Source: Euryarchaeota archaeon UBA495 (lineage in GTDB: Archaea; Thermoplasmatota; Poseidoniia; Poseidoniales; Poseidoniaceae). From it: a DNA stretch of 25,301 nt. The translations under genes were made by a program, and so were the position numbers. The stretch covers positions 1 to 25,301 of the forward strand of contig DALQ01000008.1 of the NCBI GenBank assembly GCA_002496845.1, written 5' to 3'. The notes under the pieces are model-generated. The model saw nothing but the letters and a program-made list of their open reading frames with translations, was not told the origin of the DNA and did no database searches. Within the stretch, counting starts at the first letter, position 1, and each line of letters begins with the position of its first letter. Of this stretch, positions 1 through 7,353 are shown piece by piece.

Positions 1-708
1 ATGATGGCCAAAGCCGGTGCATCGACCGTGGTAGCCGCTCGCTCGGTGGACAAGCTCGAGGCGCTCGTGTCTGAACTCTGTGAACTTGGACCCGGACCGC
101 ACACGGCGATGGCGCTGGACTTGGAAGACCTCGAAGCCGTCAGCACTGCGGTCGAATCCTTGGTTCGTGACGGGCCCGTGCACATCCTCGTGAACAATGC
201 AGGCGGCCCACCGGGCGGTGCACTGATCGACGCTGACGTCGACGAGTTCCTCGCCCCCTTTCAACGGCACTTGCATGCATCGCACACCCTCGTCAAAGGG
301 CTCGTTCCTTCGATGGAGGACGCTGGATACGGACGCATCGTGCAGATTATCTCCACCTCGGTCAAGGAGCCGATTCCAAACATCGGCGTCTCCAACACCC
401 TCCGTGGTGCGATGGCCTCATGGGCGAAAACGCTCTCCAGAGAACTTCCGTCGTGCGTGACCATCAACAACGTCCTCCCAGGATTCACTGCAACGGACCG
501 GCTCAGTTCGCTCGCGAACTCCATCCAAGCCAGAACTGGAAAAAGCGCTGAGGACGTGCACCGTGGCTGGATGGATCAAGTTCCCATCGACCGACTCATC
601 GACCCGCTTGAAACGGCAGCGGCGTTGACCTTCTTGGCCCTCCCCGCGGCAGGAGCCATCCGTGGAGTCAGCCTTGCGGTAGACGGCGGTCGACTCAGGT
701 CCATCTGA
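1..708 (+). CDS. SDR-family oxidoreductase with non-canonical active site (5' partial)
   Basis: Short-chain dehydrogenase/reductase, predicted soluble NAD(P)-binding Rossmann-fold enzyme. The visible 235 residues begin inside the first beta-alpha unit. The sequence around AKAGASTVVAARS normally follows the glycine-rich TGxxxGIG cofactor loop, so about 20-25 N-terminal residues lie left of the window and the ATG at base 1 is probably internal. NNAG is at residues 65-68, a candidate catalytic Ser at 118, and the usual C-terminal VDGG follows. Counting 13 residues from Ser118 puts the catalytic Tyr position at Ser131 and the YxxxK lysine at Arg135 (SNTLR). From memory, a subset of SDRs annotated as 3-oxoacyl-ACP reductase-like carries a similar SNxxR signature, so this may be a subfamily trait and not decay. 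The substrate is unknown. A TPR-like gene follows after 38 bases on the same strand, so an operon is likely. Confidence 0.88.
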   Translation: MMAKAGASTVVAARSVDKLEALVSELCELGPGPHTAMALDLEDLEAVSTAVESLVRDGPVHILVNNAGGPPGGALIDADVDEFLAPFQRHLHASHTLVKGLVPSMEDAGYGRIVQIISTSVKEPIPNIGVSNTLRGAMASWAKTLSRELPSCVTINNVLPGFTATDRLSSLANSIQARTGKSAEDVHRGWMDQVPIDRLIDPLETAAALTFLALPAAGAIRGVSLAVDGGRLRSI

Positions 709-746
709 AGCGGTGCGTTCAAACGCCATCGGTTGGGGGAAGCAGC

Positions 747-1577
747 ATGGAAGGTGAAGTCACCAGCGAACAGGCCCGTGAACTGCTCGATGCCTTGGTC
801 GAAGGCGGTGGCATGAAGCACATCGACACACCGCTGGCCCTCCGTTTGATTCCGCTGGCCGATGAAGTTGGACGGACGGATCTGGCAGAGGGCCTGATGC
901 TCCGGGCAGAAGCCGCTGCTGCGGACGACGTCGAGAAGGGGTGGGTCACCCTCGAACAACTTCGGCGTGGCCAGGGTGGCGACGTGGACGCATTGCTCAC
1001 CCTCGCAACAGACATGGAAGGGCGAAAGGACGGCGCACGCCTTGCTGCAGCATCCCTGCACCATGTGGCGCTGATTCACCATGCAAACCAAGCCTGGGAA
1101 GAGGCGCACGCTTTGGTCAACAGGTCGCTGAGGCTTCGCCAAGAAAGCGGGGACGAAGAGGGCCGCTCATACGGTTTGGCCGTCCGAGCGTCCTGCGAGC
1201 GTGCGATGGACCTGATGCCCAATTCCATCGAGACCCAGATGGAGCGTCTTGGCGTCCTTGAACGCCTTGAGGACCACGAAGGCGTGATGGAGACATTGGC
1301 CGATTTGGCGCACCTTCACGCAACCATTGGGGAGGTCGATTTGGCGAGCGACCACCTGATTCGCTCCATGGATCTGGCCAAGGACATGGGCGACCTTTCG
1401 GGCCAACTTGTTGCCGCTTGGGGCCTCGCTGACATCGCTGAAATTGCTGAAGATTGGTCCACGGCGATGTTGCACCTTTCCGACGTGGTGCATGCGTTCA
1501 TGGCCGTCGGACTTCCCGCACCGGAACAAGTGCGGGAACGCATCAAGGCCCTCACCGACCTTGCCGACCGCGCCTGA
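747..1577 (+). CDS. TPR-like helical repeat protein
   Basis: A 276-residue, cytoplasmic, almost all-helical protein without signal peptide or membrane segment. Helix pairs recur about every 34-40 residues, with small residues at packing positions typical of tetratricopeptide-type repeats. Examples are AWEEAHALVNRSLRLRQESG near residue 115, a GEVDLASDHLIRSMDLAKDMGD unit near residue 195 and EDWSTAMLHLSDVVHAF near residue 235. A purine-rich GGGGGAAG lies a few bases before the ATG. The family usually scaffolds protein-protein contacts, and no catalytic motif is visible. It sits between the SDR gene and the flavin monooxygenase gene on the same strand. A link to their pathway is only contextual. 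Confidence 0.75.
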   Translation: MEGEVTSEQARELLDALVEGGGMKHIDTPLALRLIPLADEVGRTDLAEGLMLRAEAAAADDVEKGWVTLEQLRRGQGGDVDALLTLATDMEGRKDGARLAAASLHHVALIHHANQAWEEAHALVNRSLRLRQESGDEEGRSYGLAVRASCERAMDLMPNSIETQMERLGVLERLEDHEGVMETLADLAHLHATIGEVDLASDHLIRSMDLAKDMGDLSGQLVAAWGLADIAEIAEDWSTAMLHLSDVVHAFMAVGLPAPEQVRERIKALTDLADRA

Positions 1578-1588
1578 CGTGCGTGCAT

Positions 1589-1596
1589 CTCATAGG
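1589..1596 (+). promoter_or_regulatory. candidate TATA-like element (CTCATAGG)
   Basis: An AT-rich octamer in an otherwise GC-rich gap, 12 bases after the TPR stop and about 32 bases before the preferred GTG start of the flavin monooxygenase. The same octamer is found upstream of the dioxygenase operon (7325) and at the right edge of the window (25290). The placement fits an archaeal TATA box giving a very short leader. This is inferred from position and recurrence only. Confidence 0.35.
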
Positions 1597-1627
1597 TTGC
1601 CGACCGCTCCCCGTGGCGGGTGAGGGT

Positions 1628-2887
1628 GTGGACCACGACATCTTCTTCTCCATCTCGCACACTCCGGACCACACCGGAACGATGCCCAGCGAAGCGGTGA
1701 TGTTCGAGCATTACCTCGACCAACTCCGTTTGGCGGACGAACTCGGTTTCGGGGTGGCATGGGTGGCCCAAGCCCACCTTTCCACTGAAATTCAGAAGCA
1801 AAACAGCCGCCCAGTCGTGCCCCATTGGCCGGGTGAAGTCGGCCTTTGCACGGATTTCCCCCAGTTGGCGCTGGAATCCTTCCGCGCAACGTCGCGCATT
1901 GACATGGGCAGCGCGGTGCTGTCGATTCTTGCCTCGGGCGGACCCATCGCACAAGCGGAGCGCATTGCAAACACCTTGACGCACCTGGATCGAATCGACG
2001 CAGGCGGACAACGCCGCCTGCACGTCGGATTCGCATCAGGCCGGTTCGAATTCATGGCCCGTCCCTACGGCATCGATGCCCGCGATCAGGTCGAAGCCGC
2101 GGCATGGCCAGCCCTCCGTGGCCAAATCTTCCTCGAGGCGGCCACGGTGTTCCTCCGTCTGTTGAACGGAGAGGTGGTCAGCAGCGACCAAGCCCGCCCG
2201 ACGGTGCTCAACCGCGCTCTCTTCAGGAGCGATGAAGATTGGGAGAAGGTGCAAGCCGCTGCCGTCGAACGTGACGGTCTTTCCGATGCCCCTGAATCGA
2301 TCGAAGTCGCACCGCGCTACGTGTTCGAAGACCTCTGCATCGTCCCTCGCAACCCACCGCGCGAGCGGTTGGTCCTCGTTGCTGGAACCCATGACCCGAA
2401 GGCACAGGTGGAACTCAACGCGCTTGCTCCTGTTCGTGTGTTCAACCTCTCCATCACCTCACCTGAAGTCATCAACGCCACCCATGAACGCATGCAGGCG
2501 TGCTTTCACCCCGATGGAGGGCGCTGGGAACGCAGCCACATGCCACGCACCGTCTTTGTGTTCCTGAACCACGAGGAGGGGTTGAACCCCGAGCAACGCA
2601 AGTCTGCCGCCCATGAGGAAGCGGAGGCCGCCTTGGCCGCCTATTGGACCGCCCTCGAGGGCACCCTTGATCCAAGCAAAGTGAGCAAGGCGGCGAACAA
2701 CGCCTTGATTGGAAACGTGGACGACGTGGTTGAGCAATTGCTTGAGCGCTTTCATCCAGAGGACCGTGTCATGGCTTGGTTTGATTTCTTCAACCACGAC
2801 AACGAGCGGGTCAAGCGCAACATGCACGCGTACATGACCGAAGTTGTCCCACGTGTTGAAGCACGATTGCAGGAGGTTGACGTCTGA
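1628..2887 (+). CDS. luciferase-like (LLM-class) flavin-dependent monooxygenase
   Basis: About 419 residues, somewhat longer than the usual 330-390 of bacterial luciferase-like TIM-barrel monooxygenases, which use reduced flavin (FMNH2 or F420H2) and often O2. The N-terminal strand (HDIFFSISHTP) is followed by a helix LRLADELGFGVAWVAQAHL, matching beta1-alpha1 of the family. RIDMGSAVLSI, GPIAQAERIANTLTHLD and HVGFASGRFEF match the conserved core. The C-terminus (AWFDFFNHDNERVKRNMHAYMTEVVPRV) is the family's closing helix. The open frame extends to 1454, but the extra residues overlap the TPR gene and precede beta1. GTG 1628 puts the strand at the N-terminus, and GTG 1613 is the alternative. 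The stop overlaps the next ATG (TGATG), indicating translational coupling with the amidohydrolase. The substrate is unknown. Linkage to the aminomuconate enzymes suggests oxygenation of an aromatic or N-heterocyclic compound. Confidence 0.85.
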   Translation: MDHDIFFSISHTPDHTGTMPSEAVMFEHYLDQLRLADELGFGVAWVAQAHLSTEIQKQNSRPVVPHWPGEVGLCTDFPQLALESFRATSRIDMGSAVLSILASGGPIAQAERIANTLTHLDRIDAGGQRRLHVGFASGRFEFMARPYGIDARDQVEAAAWPALRGQIFLEAATVFLRLLNGEVVSSDQARPTVLNRALFRSDEDWEKVQAAAVERDGLSDAPESIEVAPRYVFEDLCIVPRNPPRERLVLVAGTHDPKAQVELNALAPVRVFNLSITSPEVINATHERMQACFHPDGGRWERSHMPRTVFVFLNHEEGLNPEQRKSAAHEEAEAALAAYWTALEGTLDPSKVSKAANNALIGNVDDVVEQLLERFHPEDRVMAWFDFFNHDNERVKRNMHAYMTEVVPRVEARLQEVDV

Positions 2888-3993
2888 TGAGCAACGACGG
2901 ATCTGCCGTGGCCCCCGGGCTTCCCGGCTCCAGCCTCTATCCCACCTCGCCGCTTGGGGAGCACGTCGAGGGCGTGCCCACCGGAAGGGACGTCGAATGG
3001 GAGCCGTTGGTCGACTACCGGCGCAACGGCGTCTCCGAGACGACCATCCACGGTGCCGTGGCGTGGGCCCACGGCGACGAAGTGATCCACTCCTTCGGAG
3101 GAAACGTCCTCTGCTACGGCCGTTCGATGATGAAGCCCTTCATGATCAAGGCCTTCGTGGAGGAGCTTGAACCGTGCAGTTGGGAGCAGAAAGCCATCGC
3201 GGTCGCCAGCCACAACGGCGACACAGAACACGTTGCAGCAGCCCAGTCCTTGCTCAACCAATCCGAGTGGCCGCTGATGCTGACCCCGCTTGATGTGCCG
3301 CTCATCCAATTTGGACGGCAAGTCCGGCGCCCACGGCGTTGGTACCACACCTGCTCGGGTGAACACGCTGCAATCCTGCATGGGTGCCGCGCCAAAGGGT
3401 GGAACCGTGCGGGCTACACGCTCCCAACGCACGAGGTGTTCCATGCCTACATGGATCAGATTCGCCGTTTCCTTGGGAAGGAGTGGAACCCCCTGCGAAT
3501 CGCCAAAGACGGATGTGGCCTTCCAACCGTGTCCAACACCGTGGCCGAATTGGCCATCATTTACGCCGGCTTGGTGGCGGACCGTCACGAAGATTGGATC
3601 TGGGAGGCCATGTGCCGCCATCCGGATTTGGTCGGTGGGTTCAACCGCTTGGATTCGACCATCATCAAGGCCGGAGGCGGCGAAGTCATCGCCAAGGAAG
3701 GGGCCGATGGATTGCTTGGATTGGCCATCTCGCATCCGGATTACCCGAAGGGCCTTGGCCTCGTGGTGAAGATTGCCCACGGCTGGAACGCTCAAGCCAC
3801 GTGGTACGTGGCTCGGGCCGTGCTGGGCGTGCTTGGTATCGAACTGCGCAACCCTTACCCGCTCCACCGCCAGAAGGCCTTCCTTGTGCCGGGCATCGTG
3901 CCTCCTGAGTTGGTGCCTCGGCTTGACAACGTCCCCACCTGGGACGAGTGGGACCCGGACACCGACCGCTGGCTCTACGACGTGGAGGCATGA
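2887..3993 (+). CDS. asparaginase II-type (Rhizobium etli-like) amidohydrolase
   Basis: 368 residues, similar in length to the asparaginase II family (PF06089), which hydrolyses amides such as asparagine by a serine beta-lactamase-like fold. Family motifs appear in order: RSMMKP (Ser80, Lys83), ASHNGDTEHV (Ser108), TCSGEHAAIL (Cys156), DGCGLPT (Cys210) and KEGADGLLGLAI (Lys270). These match the Ser-Lys tandems and the two zinc-binding cysteines described for the R. etli enzyme. Oddly, the lysine of the usual CSGKH motif, reported as a zinc ligand, is Glu159 here. No signal peptide is seen, so it is cytoplasmic. The ATG overlaps the monooxygenase stop, and its own stop overlaps the aldehyde dehydrogenase ATG (ATGA). 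The trio is therefore surely co-translated. An amide other than asparagine is plausible given these partners, but that is inference. Confidence 0.85.
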   Translation: MSNDGSAVAPGLPGSSLYPTSPLGEHVEGVPTGRDVEWEPLVDYRRNGVSETTIHGAVAWAHGDEVIHSFGGNVLCYGRSMMKPFMIKAFVEELEPCSWEQKAIAVASHNGDTEHVAAAQSLLNQSEWPLMLTPLDVPLIQFGRQVRRPRRWYHTCSGEHAAILHGCRAKGWNRAGYTLPTHEVFHAYMDQIRRFLGKEWNPLRIAKDGCGLPTVSNTVAELAIIYAGLVADRHEDWIWEAMCRHPDLVGGFNRLDSTIIKAGGGEVIAKEGADGLLGLAISHPDYPKGLGLVVKIAHGWNAQATWYVARAVLGVLGIELRNPYPLHRQKAFLVPGIVPPELVPRLDNVPTWDEWDPDTDRWLYDVEA

Positions 3994-5405
3994 GCGTGCC
4001 CTCTCCAATCCATGTGCTCAACGCCATTGGCGGCACATGGCAGGAAGCGGAAAGCGGCCAACGCATGGACAACGTTGGTCCGAAGGACGGAACGGTGGTC
4101 GCCACCCTCCCGCGCTCAGACGGCAAGGACGTCGAAGCCGCTGTGATCGCGGCGGAAGCGGCGCAACCGGCCTGGGGGGCCTTGCCGATCACGGACCGTG
4201 CGGACATGCTCGATCGCATCGCCGACGTGATGGAAGCCAACGCCGACGCGTTGGCCGAACTTGAGGCTCTGGACACAGGAAAGCCGTGGGAGGTAGCCCG
4301 CCATGTGGACATCGACCGGTGCATCCGCAACTTCCGCTTCTTCGCCGAACTTGGCCGAACAAGGCCTGAGCAAACCTTTGCGATGGACGACGCGATGAAT
4401 TATGTCCTCAGAAAACCCGTTGGCGTCGTGGGGTTGATTTCCCCGTGGAACCTTCCGCTGTACCTCTTGACGTGGAAGGTGGCGCCGGCCTTGCTGATGG
4501 GCAACGCCATCGTCGCCAAGCCTTCGGAGATCACACCCCTCACCGCCCATCGTTTCAGTGAATTGGCCGATGAGGCGGGCCTTCCCGCAGGCCTTCTGAA
4601 CGTCCTCCACGGCTTGGGACCTGAAGTGGGCCAGCCGATCGTCGAACATCCTCGCATCACGGCGATCTCGTTCACGGGTGGCACGGCCACGGGTCGCATT
4701 GTTGCGGCCACCGCGGCTCCGATGTTCAAGAAACTCAGCCTTGAATTGGGAGGCAAGAACGCCACGGTCATCCTCGAGGACGCGGATTTGGACACCGTCG
4801 TGCCAGGCGTGGTTCGGGCGGGCTTCCTGAACTCGGGACAAATCTGCCTCTGTGGTTCGCGCGTGCTCATCCACGCATCGCTGTACGATGCCTTTCTGCC
4901 TCGGTTCGTGGAAGCAGTCGAGGCCTTCGGCATCGGTCCAGTGATCTCCGCCGACCACCGTGACAAGGTCGAGGGCTACCTTGCTCTGGCGTTGGAAGAA
5001 GGCGGCCAGATCCTCACCGGAGGCACGCGCGGAGAGGGGACAGGATTCCACCTGACGCCTGCCGTCATCGCCGGACTTTCGCCGGACAGCCGCTGCGCGA
5101 CGGAGGAAATCTTCGGTCCGGTCGTGACCGTGCACACGTTCCAAACCGAAGAGGAAGCGCTCGCCATCACCAACGGCACAGAATACGGCTTGGCGGGTTC
5201 CGTGTGGACCAGCGACGCCGAGCGAGGCCGTCGCTTTGCAGCACAGATGGACACCGGCATGGTGTGGGTCAACACTTGGCTGCACCGTGATTTGCGCGTG
5301 CCCTTTGGCGGCGTGAAGCATTCTGGCGTGGGCCGAGAAGGGGGCGAATGGAGCCTCGGTTTCTTCTCAGAAGCGGTGAACATCTGCGTGGCCGACAAGG
5401 CGTGA
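3990..5405 (+). CDS. amnC: aldehyde dehydrogenase, 2-aminomuconic semialdehyde dehydrogenase type
   Basis: A 471-residue NAD(P)-dependent ALDH. The start at 3990 is chosen for its ATGA overlap with the preceding stop. The open frame extends to 3948, but that part is inside the upstream gene. Catalytic residues are Asn154 (SPWN), Lys177 (AKPSE), Glu252 (LELGG) and Cys286 (GQICLC). The stretch GLISPWNLPLYLLTWKVAPA, the GQICLCGSR motif and the ending NTWLHRDLRVPFGG closely resemble human ALDH8A1 and bacterial AMS/2-hydroxymuconic semialdehyde dehydrogenases. Arg110 and Arg433 fall where those enzymes hold the substrate carboxylate. About ten residues are missing around residues 312-318, where relatives have a VGDPLDP-type loop. 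Predicted reaction: 2-aminomuconic 6-semialdehyde to 2-aminomuconate, the step between the ring-cleaving dioxygenase and the deaminase encoded downstream. 2-Hydroxymuconic semialdehyde is the main alternative substrate. Confidence 0.88.
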   Translation: MSVPSPIHVLNAIGGTWQEAESGQRMDNVGPKDGTVVATLPRSDGKDVEAAVIAAEAAQPAWGALPITDRADMLDRIADVMEANADALAELEALDTGKPWEVARHVDIDRCIRNFRFFAELGRTRPEQTFAMDDAMNYVLRKPVGVVGLISPWNLPLYLLTWKVAPALLMGNAIVAKPSEITPLTAHRFSELADEAGLPAGLLNVLHGLGPEVGQPIVEHPRITAISFTGGTATGRIVAATAAPMFKKLSLELGGKNATVILEDADLDTVVPGVVRAGFLNSGQICLCGSRVLIHASLYDAFLPRFVEAVEAFGIGPVISADHRDKVEGYLALALEEGGQILTGGTRGEGTGFHLTPAVIAGLSPDSRCATEEIFGPVVTVHTFQTEEEALAITNGTEYGLAGSVWTSDAERGRRFAAQMDTGMVWVNTWLHRDLRVPFGGVKHSGVGREGGEWSLGFFSEAVNICVADKA

Positions 5406-5458
5406 ACGCAGGGGTGGCTTGAAGTCCGAGCCCACACACGACGGTATGGGTTCCCGCC

Positions 5459-6280
5459 ATGTCCGTTCACACAGAGGCCCGCAAGGTCACGACCCACACC
5501 CTTCAGGAAATGAAGCGCGCGGGCGAGCCCATCACCATGCTCACCGCGTACGACTACTCCTTGGCGAAGCTGGTCGATGCGGCCGGCGTGGACGTCATCC
5601 TTGTCGGTGATTCTGCATCGAACGTGATGGCTGGCCAGGTGACCACCGTCCCCATCACGCTGGAGCACATGATCTACCACGCCCAGTGCGTGCAGCGTGC
5701 CGTGGACCGGGCCCTCATCGTGGTGGACCTCCCCTTCGGATCCTACCAAGGAAACTCGAAGCAAGCGCTTGATTCGTCCATTCGCATCATGAAGGAAGCC
5801 GAAGCCCACGCGGTCAAACTCGAAGGTGGGTCGGAAGTCGTCGAAAGCATCCGTCGCATCCTGACCGCTGGCATCCCCGTCATGGGCCACCTCGGCTTGA
5901 CGCCTCAGTCCATCTACAAGTTCGGCACGTACACGGTACGCGCCAAGGAAGAGGAAGAAGCAGAGAAGTTGCTCACCGACGCGCGCTTGCTCGAAGAAGC
6001 AGGATGCTTCGCGTTGGTGCTGGAAAAAATCCCGCGTGAACTTGCATCGCGCGTGGCCAAGGAAGTCTCCATCCCCGTGATTGGCATTGGTGCTGGACCG
6101 GACGTGGACGGTCAGGTCCTCGTGCTGCACGACATGCTCGGCATCACCATGGATTTCTCACCGAGGTTCCTACGACGTTACCTCAACCTTGCAGAGTCCA
6201 TCGACGGGGCGGTCAAGGCCTATTGCGCTGACGTGCGCTCCAAGGATTTCCCCAACGAAGAGGAATCCTACTCTTCCTGA
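5459..6280 (+). CDS. panB: 3-methyl-2-oxobutanoate hydroxymethyltransferase (PanB)
   Basis: 273 residues, normal for PanB, a cytoplasmic TIM-barrel enzyme that makes ketopantoate from 2-oxoisovalerate and methylene-tetrahydrofolate (or an archaeal C1 carrier) for pantothenate/CoA synthesis. LTAYDYSLAKLVD, GDS (Asp51), VVDLPFGSYQG (Asp90), KLEGG (Glu122), GHLGLTPQS, VLEKIP (Glu189) and IGIGAG are all in place. The Asp/Asp/Glu Mg ligands and catalytic Glu known from E. coli PanB are therefore kept. GDSASNVMAG, YKFGTYTVRAK and the terminal KDFPNEEESY are, from memory, hallmarks of Bacteroidota PanB, suggesting transfer from bacteria. It lies 53 bases after the aldehyde dehydrogenase on the same strand. 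Its stop overlaps the convergent GtrA-like gene by 13 bases. No other pantothenate gene is visible. Confidence 0.95.
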   Translation: MSVHTEARKVTTHTLQEMKRAGEPITMLTAYDYSLAKLVDAAGVDVILVGDSASNVMAGQVTTVPITLEHMIYHAQCVQRAVDRALIVVDLPFGSYQGNSKQALDSSIRIMKEAEAHAVKLEGGSEVVESIRRILTAGIPVMGHLGLTPQSIYKFGTYTVRAKEEEEAEKLLTDARLLEEAGCFALVLEKIPRELASRVAKEVSIPVIGIGAGPDVDGQVLVLHDMLGITMDFSPRFLRRYLNLAESIDGAVKAYCADVRSKDFPNEEESYSS

Positions 6281-6729
6281 GCCCGCGCCATCCGTACCGC
6301 CCGGTCGTGGCGGAAGATGACGGTCCGATTGAGGAGCCACTGCGTGATGCCCCATGCGCCCGTGTTCAGCAAGGTGATGAACCAAAGGTACCACGTGGTG
6401 AACTCCAAGATCACACCAAAGGTCGCTGAAGAGCCAATGAACGCCAAGGTGTAGATCGGCAGAGCCGTTGACATCGAGTAGGCGAGGTTCGTGGAAGGGG
6501 TGAAGCTGAACACCCGGTGCACCCAATGCGCCACGCCGCTGGAGCCCATCCACGCGATGCCCCACACCACTGCCCATGCTTCGGATTGGTCACGGGTGAC
6601 GTCGCCCAACCAGCCGAGGACCACGAGCATCACCGCAAACACCGCGGTGTTGAATAGCCCGGCCACGCCGTAACGCAGCAGGCTCCCGTGCGGTGCAAGC
6701 CGATTGAACCACGCTGGGCTCTGCACCAT
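6268..6729 (-). CDS. GtrA-like four-helix membrane protein
   Basis: 153 residues with four predicted membrane helices (about 20-42, 51-69, 87-108, 115-135). The N-terminal LLRYGVAGLFNTAVFAVML and the C-terminal QWLLNRTVIFRHD match the GtrA family. Members are linked to translocation or modification of polyprenyl-linked sugars for cell-surface glycans. The middle motif HWVHRVFSF is also family-like. The C-terminus overlaps panB tail to tail. Upstream on the same strand, 44 bases away, is another small membrane protein gene, so the two may form an operon. No partner glycosyltransferase is present in the window, so the exact substrate cannot be given. Confidence 0.85.
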   Translation of the reverse strand: MVQSPAWFNRLAPHGSLLRYGVAGLFNTAVFAVMLVVLGWLGDVTRDQSEAWAVVWGIAWMGSSGVAHWVHRVFSFTPSTNLAYSMSTALPIYTLAFIGSSATFGVILEFTTWYLWFITLLNTGAWGITQWLLNRTVIFRHDRAVRMARAQEE

Positions 6730-6747
6730 GCCTGAACATCGTCAGGC
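6730..6747. promoter_or_regulatory. perfect 6-bp inverted repeat next to GtrA-like start
   Basis: GCCTGA, six bases, TCAGGC lies in the short gap between the two minus-strand membrane protein genes and abuts the GtrA-like start codon. It could be an operator or a small hairpin covering the translation start. The stem is short and the role is unproven. Confidence 0.25.
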
Positions 6748-6773
6748 GCCCCATGAAGATGACAGGCGTCCAT

Positions 6774-7271
6774 TCAGGACCAGCCGTACGCGAGCAAGCC
6801 CCCGAGGAAAGCCCCGAAGCCCACGCCGATCATGTGCCACATCGCAAGCCGAAACGGCGGCTTAGGCCCGATGGACCAGGCCGAGGTGATGCTCATCCAC
6901 AACACGCCGAAGAGGTACCCTCCGCACATGAAGGCCTGAGGCCCAGGAATGGTCCAGATGAGGCTCAGCGGAATGGCGATGGCCGCCCAACCGACGCCGT
7001 ATTCCCACCATTCGTCCATCGGACGGCGTGCCAGCACGCGATGGGCCAGCGGAGAACACAAGAGGGCGGCGAGCAAGGCGCCATGCACCGGATTGGGAAG
7101 TTGGTTCGGACCCAAGGTGGGCGTGACGAAGGTCTGCCACACGGCGCCGACCACGGCGCCAAAGAGGAACGGTGACACGCCGTGCTCAAACACGCGGCGG
7201 AGGTTCCCTTGACGGTCCGCAGGAGCAGCCTCCACGGGCACGACCTCGCCGGTCGCCTCCTCGTCGTCCAT
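6774..7271 (-). CDS. integral membrane protein of unknown function
   Basis: 165 residues, family not recognised. The first 25 residues are acidic and soluble (MDDEEATGEVVPVEAAP), followed by four or five hydrophobic segments: about 32-52, 62-80, 90-107, 112-128 and 142-163. Small-residue helix motifs (GAVVGAVW, GVGFGAFLGGLLAYG) suggest tight helix packing. No catalytic or metal-binding motif is visible. It is transcribed divergently from the dioxygenase gene across 82 bases and lies upstream of the GtrA-like gene. The ATG at 7271 precedes the acidic N-terminus, and no upstream in-frame alternative was favoured. Confidence 0.75.
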   Translation of the reverse strand: MDDEEATGEVVPVEAAPADRQGNLRRVFEHGVSPFLFGAVVGAVWQTFVTPTLGPNQLPNPVHGALLAALLCSPLAHRVLARRPMDEWWEYGVGWAAIAIPLSLIWTIPGPQAFMCGGYLFGVLWMSITSAWSIGPKPPFRLAMWHMIGVGFGAFLGGLLAYGWS

Positions 7272-7324
7272 GCCATGCCGTAAGGCCCCCGAGGTTTCAG
7301 GATTGAGGCCCGCGCATGGTGAGG

Positions 7325-7332
7325 CTCATAGG
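7325..7332 (+). promoter_or_regulatory. candidate TATA-like element (CTCATAGG) of the dioxygenase operon
   Basis: The same octamer as at 1589, centred about 26 bases before the ATG at 7354. That spacing is what an archaeal TATA box would need for a leaderless or nearly leaderless transcript of the amn genes. Inferred from spacing and recurrence. Confidence 0.4.
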
Positions 7333-7353
7333 GCGGAAGCGTGACCTGTGGGC

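Noticed and set aside
1454..1627. N-terminal extension of the flavin monooxygenase to give 477 residues
   Set aside because: The extra part overlaps the TPR gene in another frame, is Arg/Cys/His-rich shadow sequence and precedes the first barrel strand.
2752..6130. Long minus-strand frames (2752-4008, 4116-5321, 4976-6130) opposite the amidohydrolase, ALDH and PanB genes
   Set aside because: These are mirror frames of well-supported genes on the plus strand, and their translations show no coherent domain.
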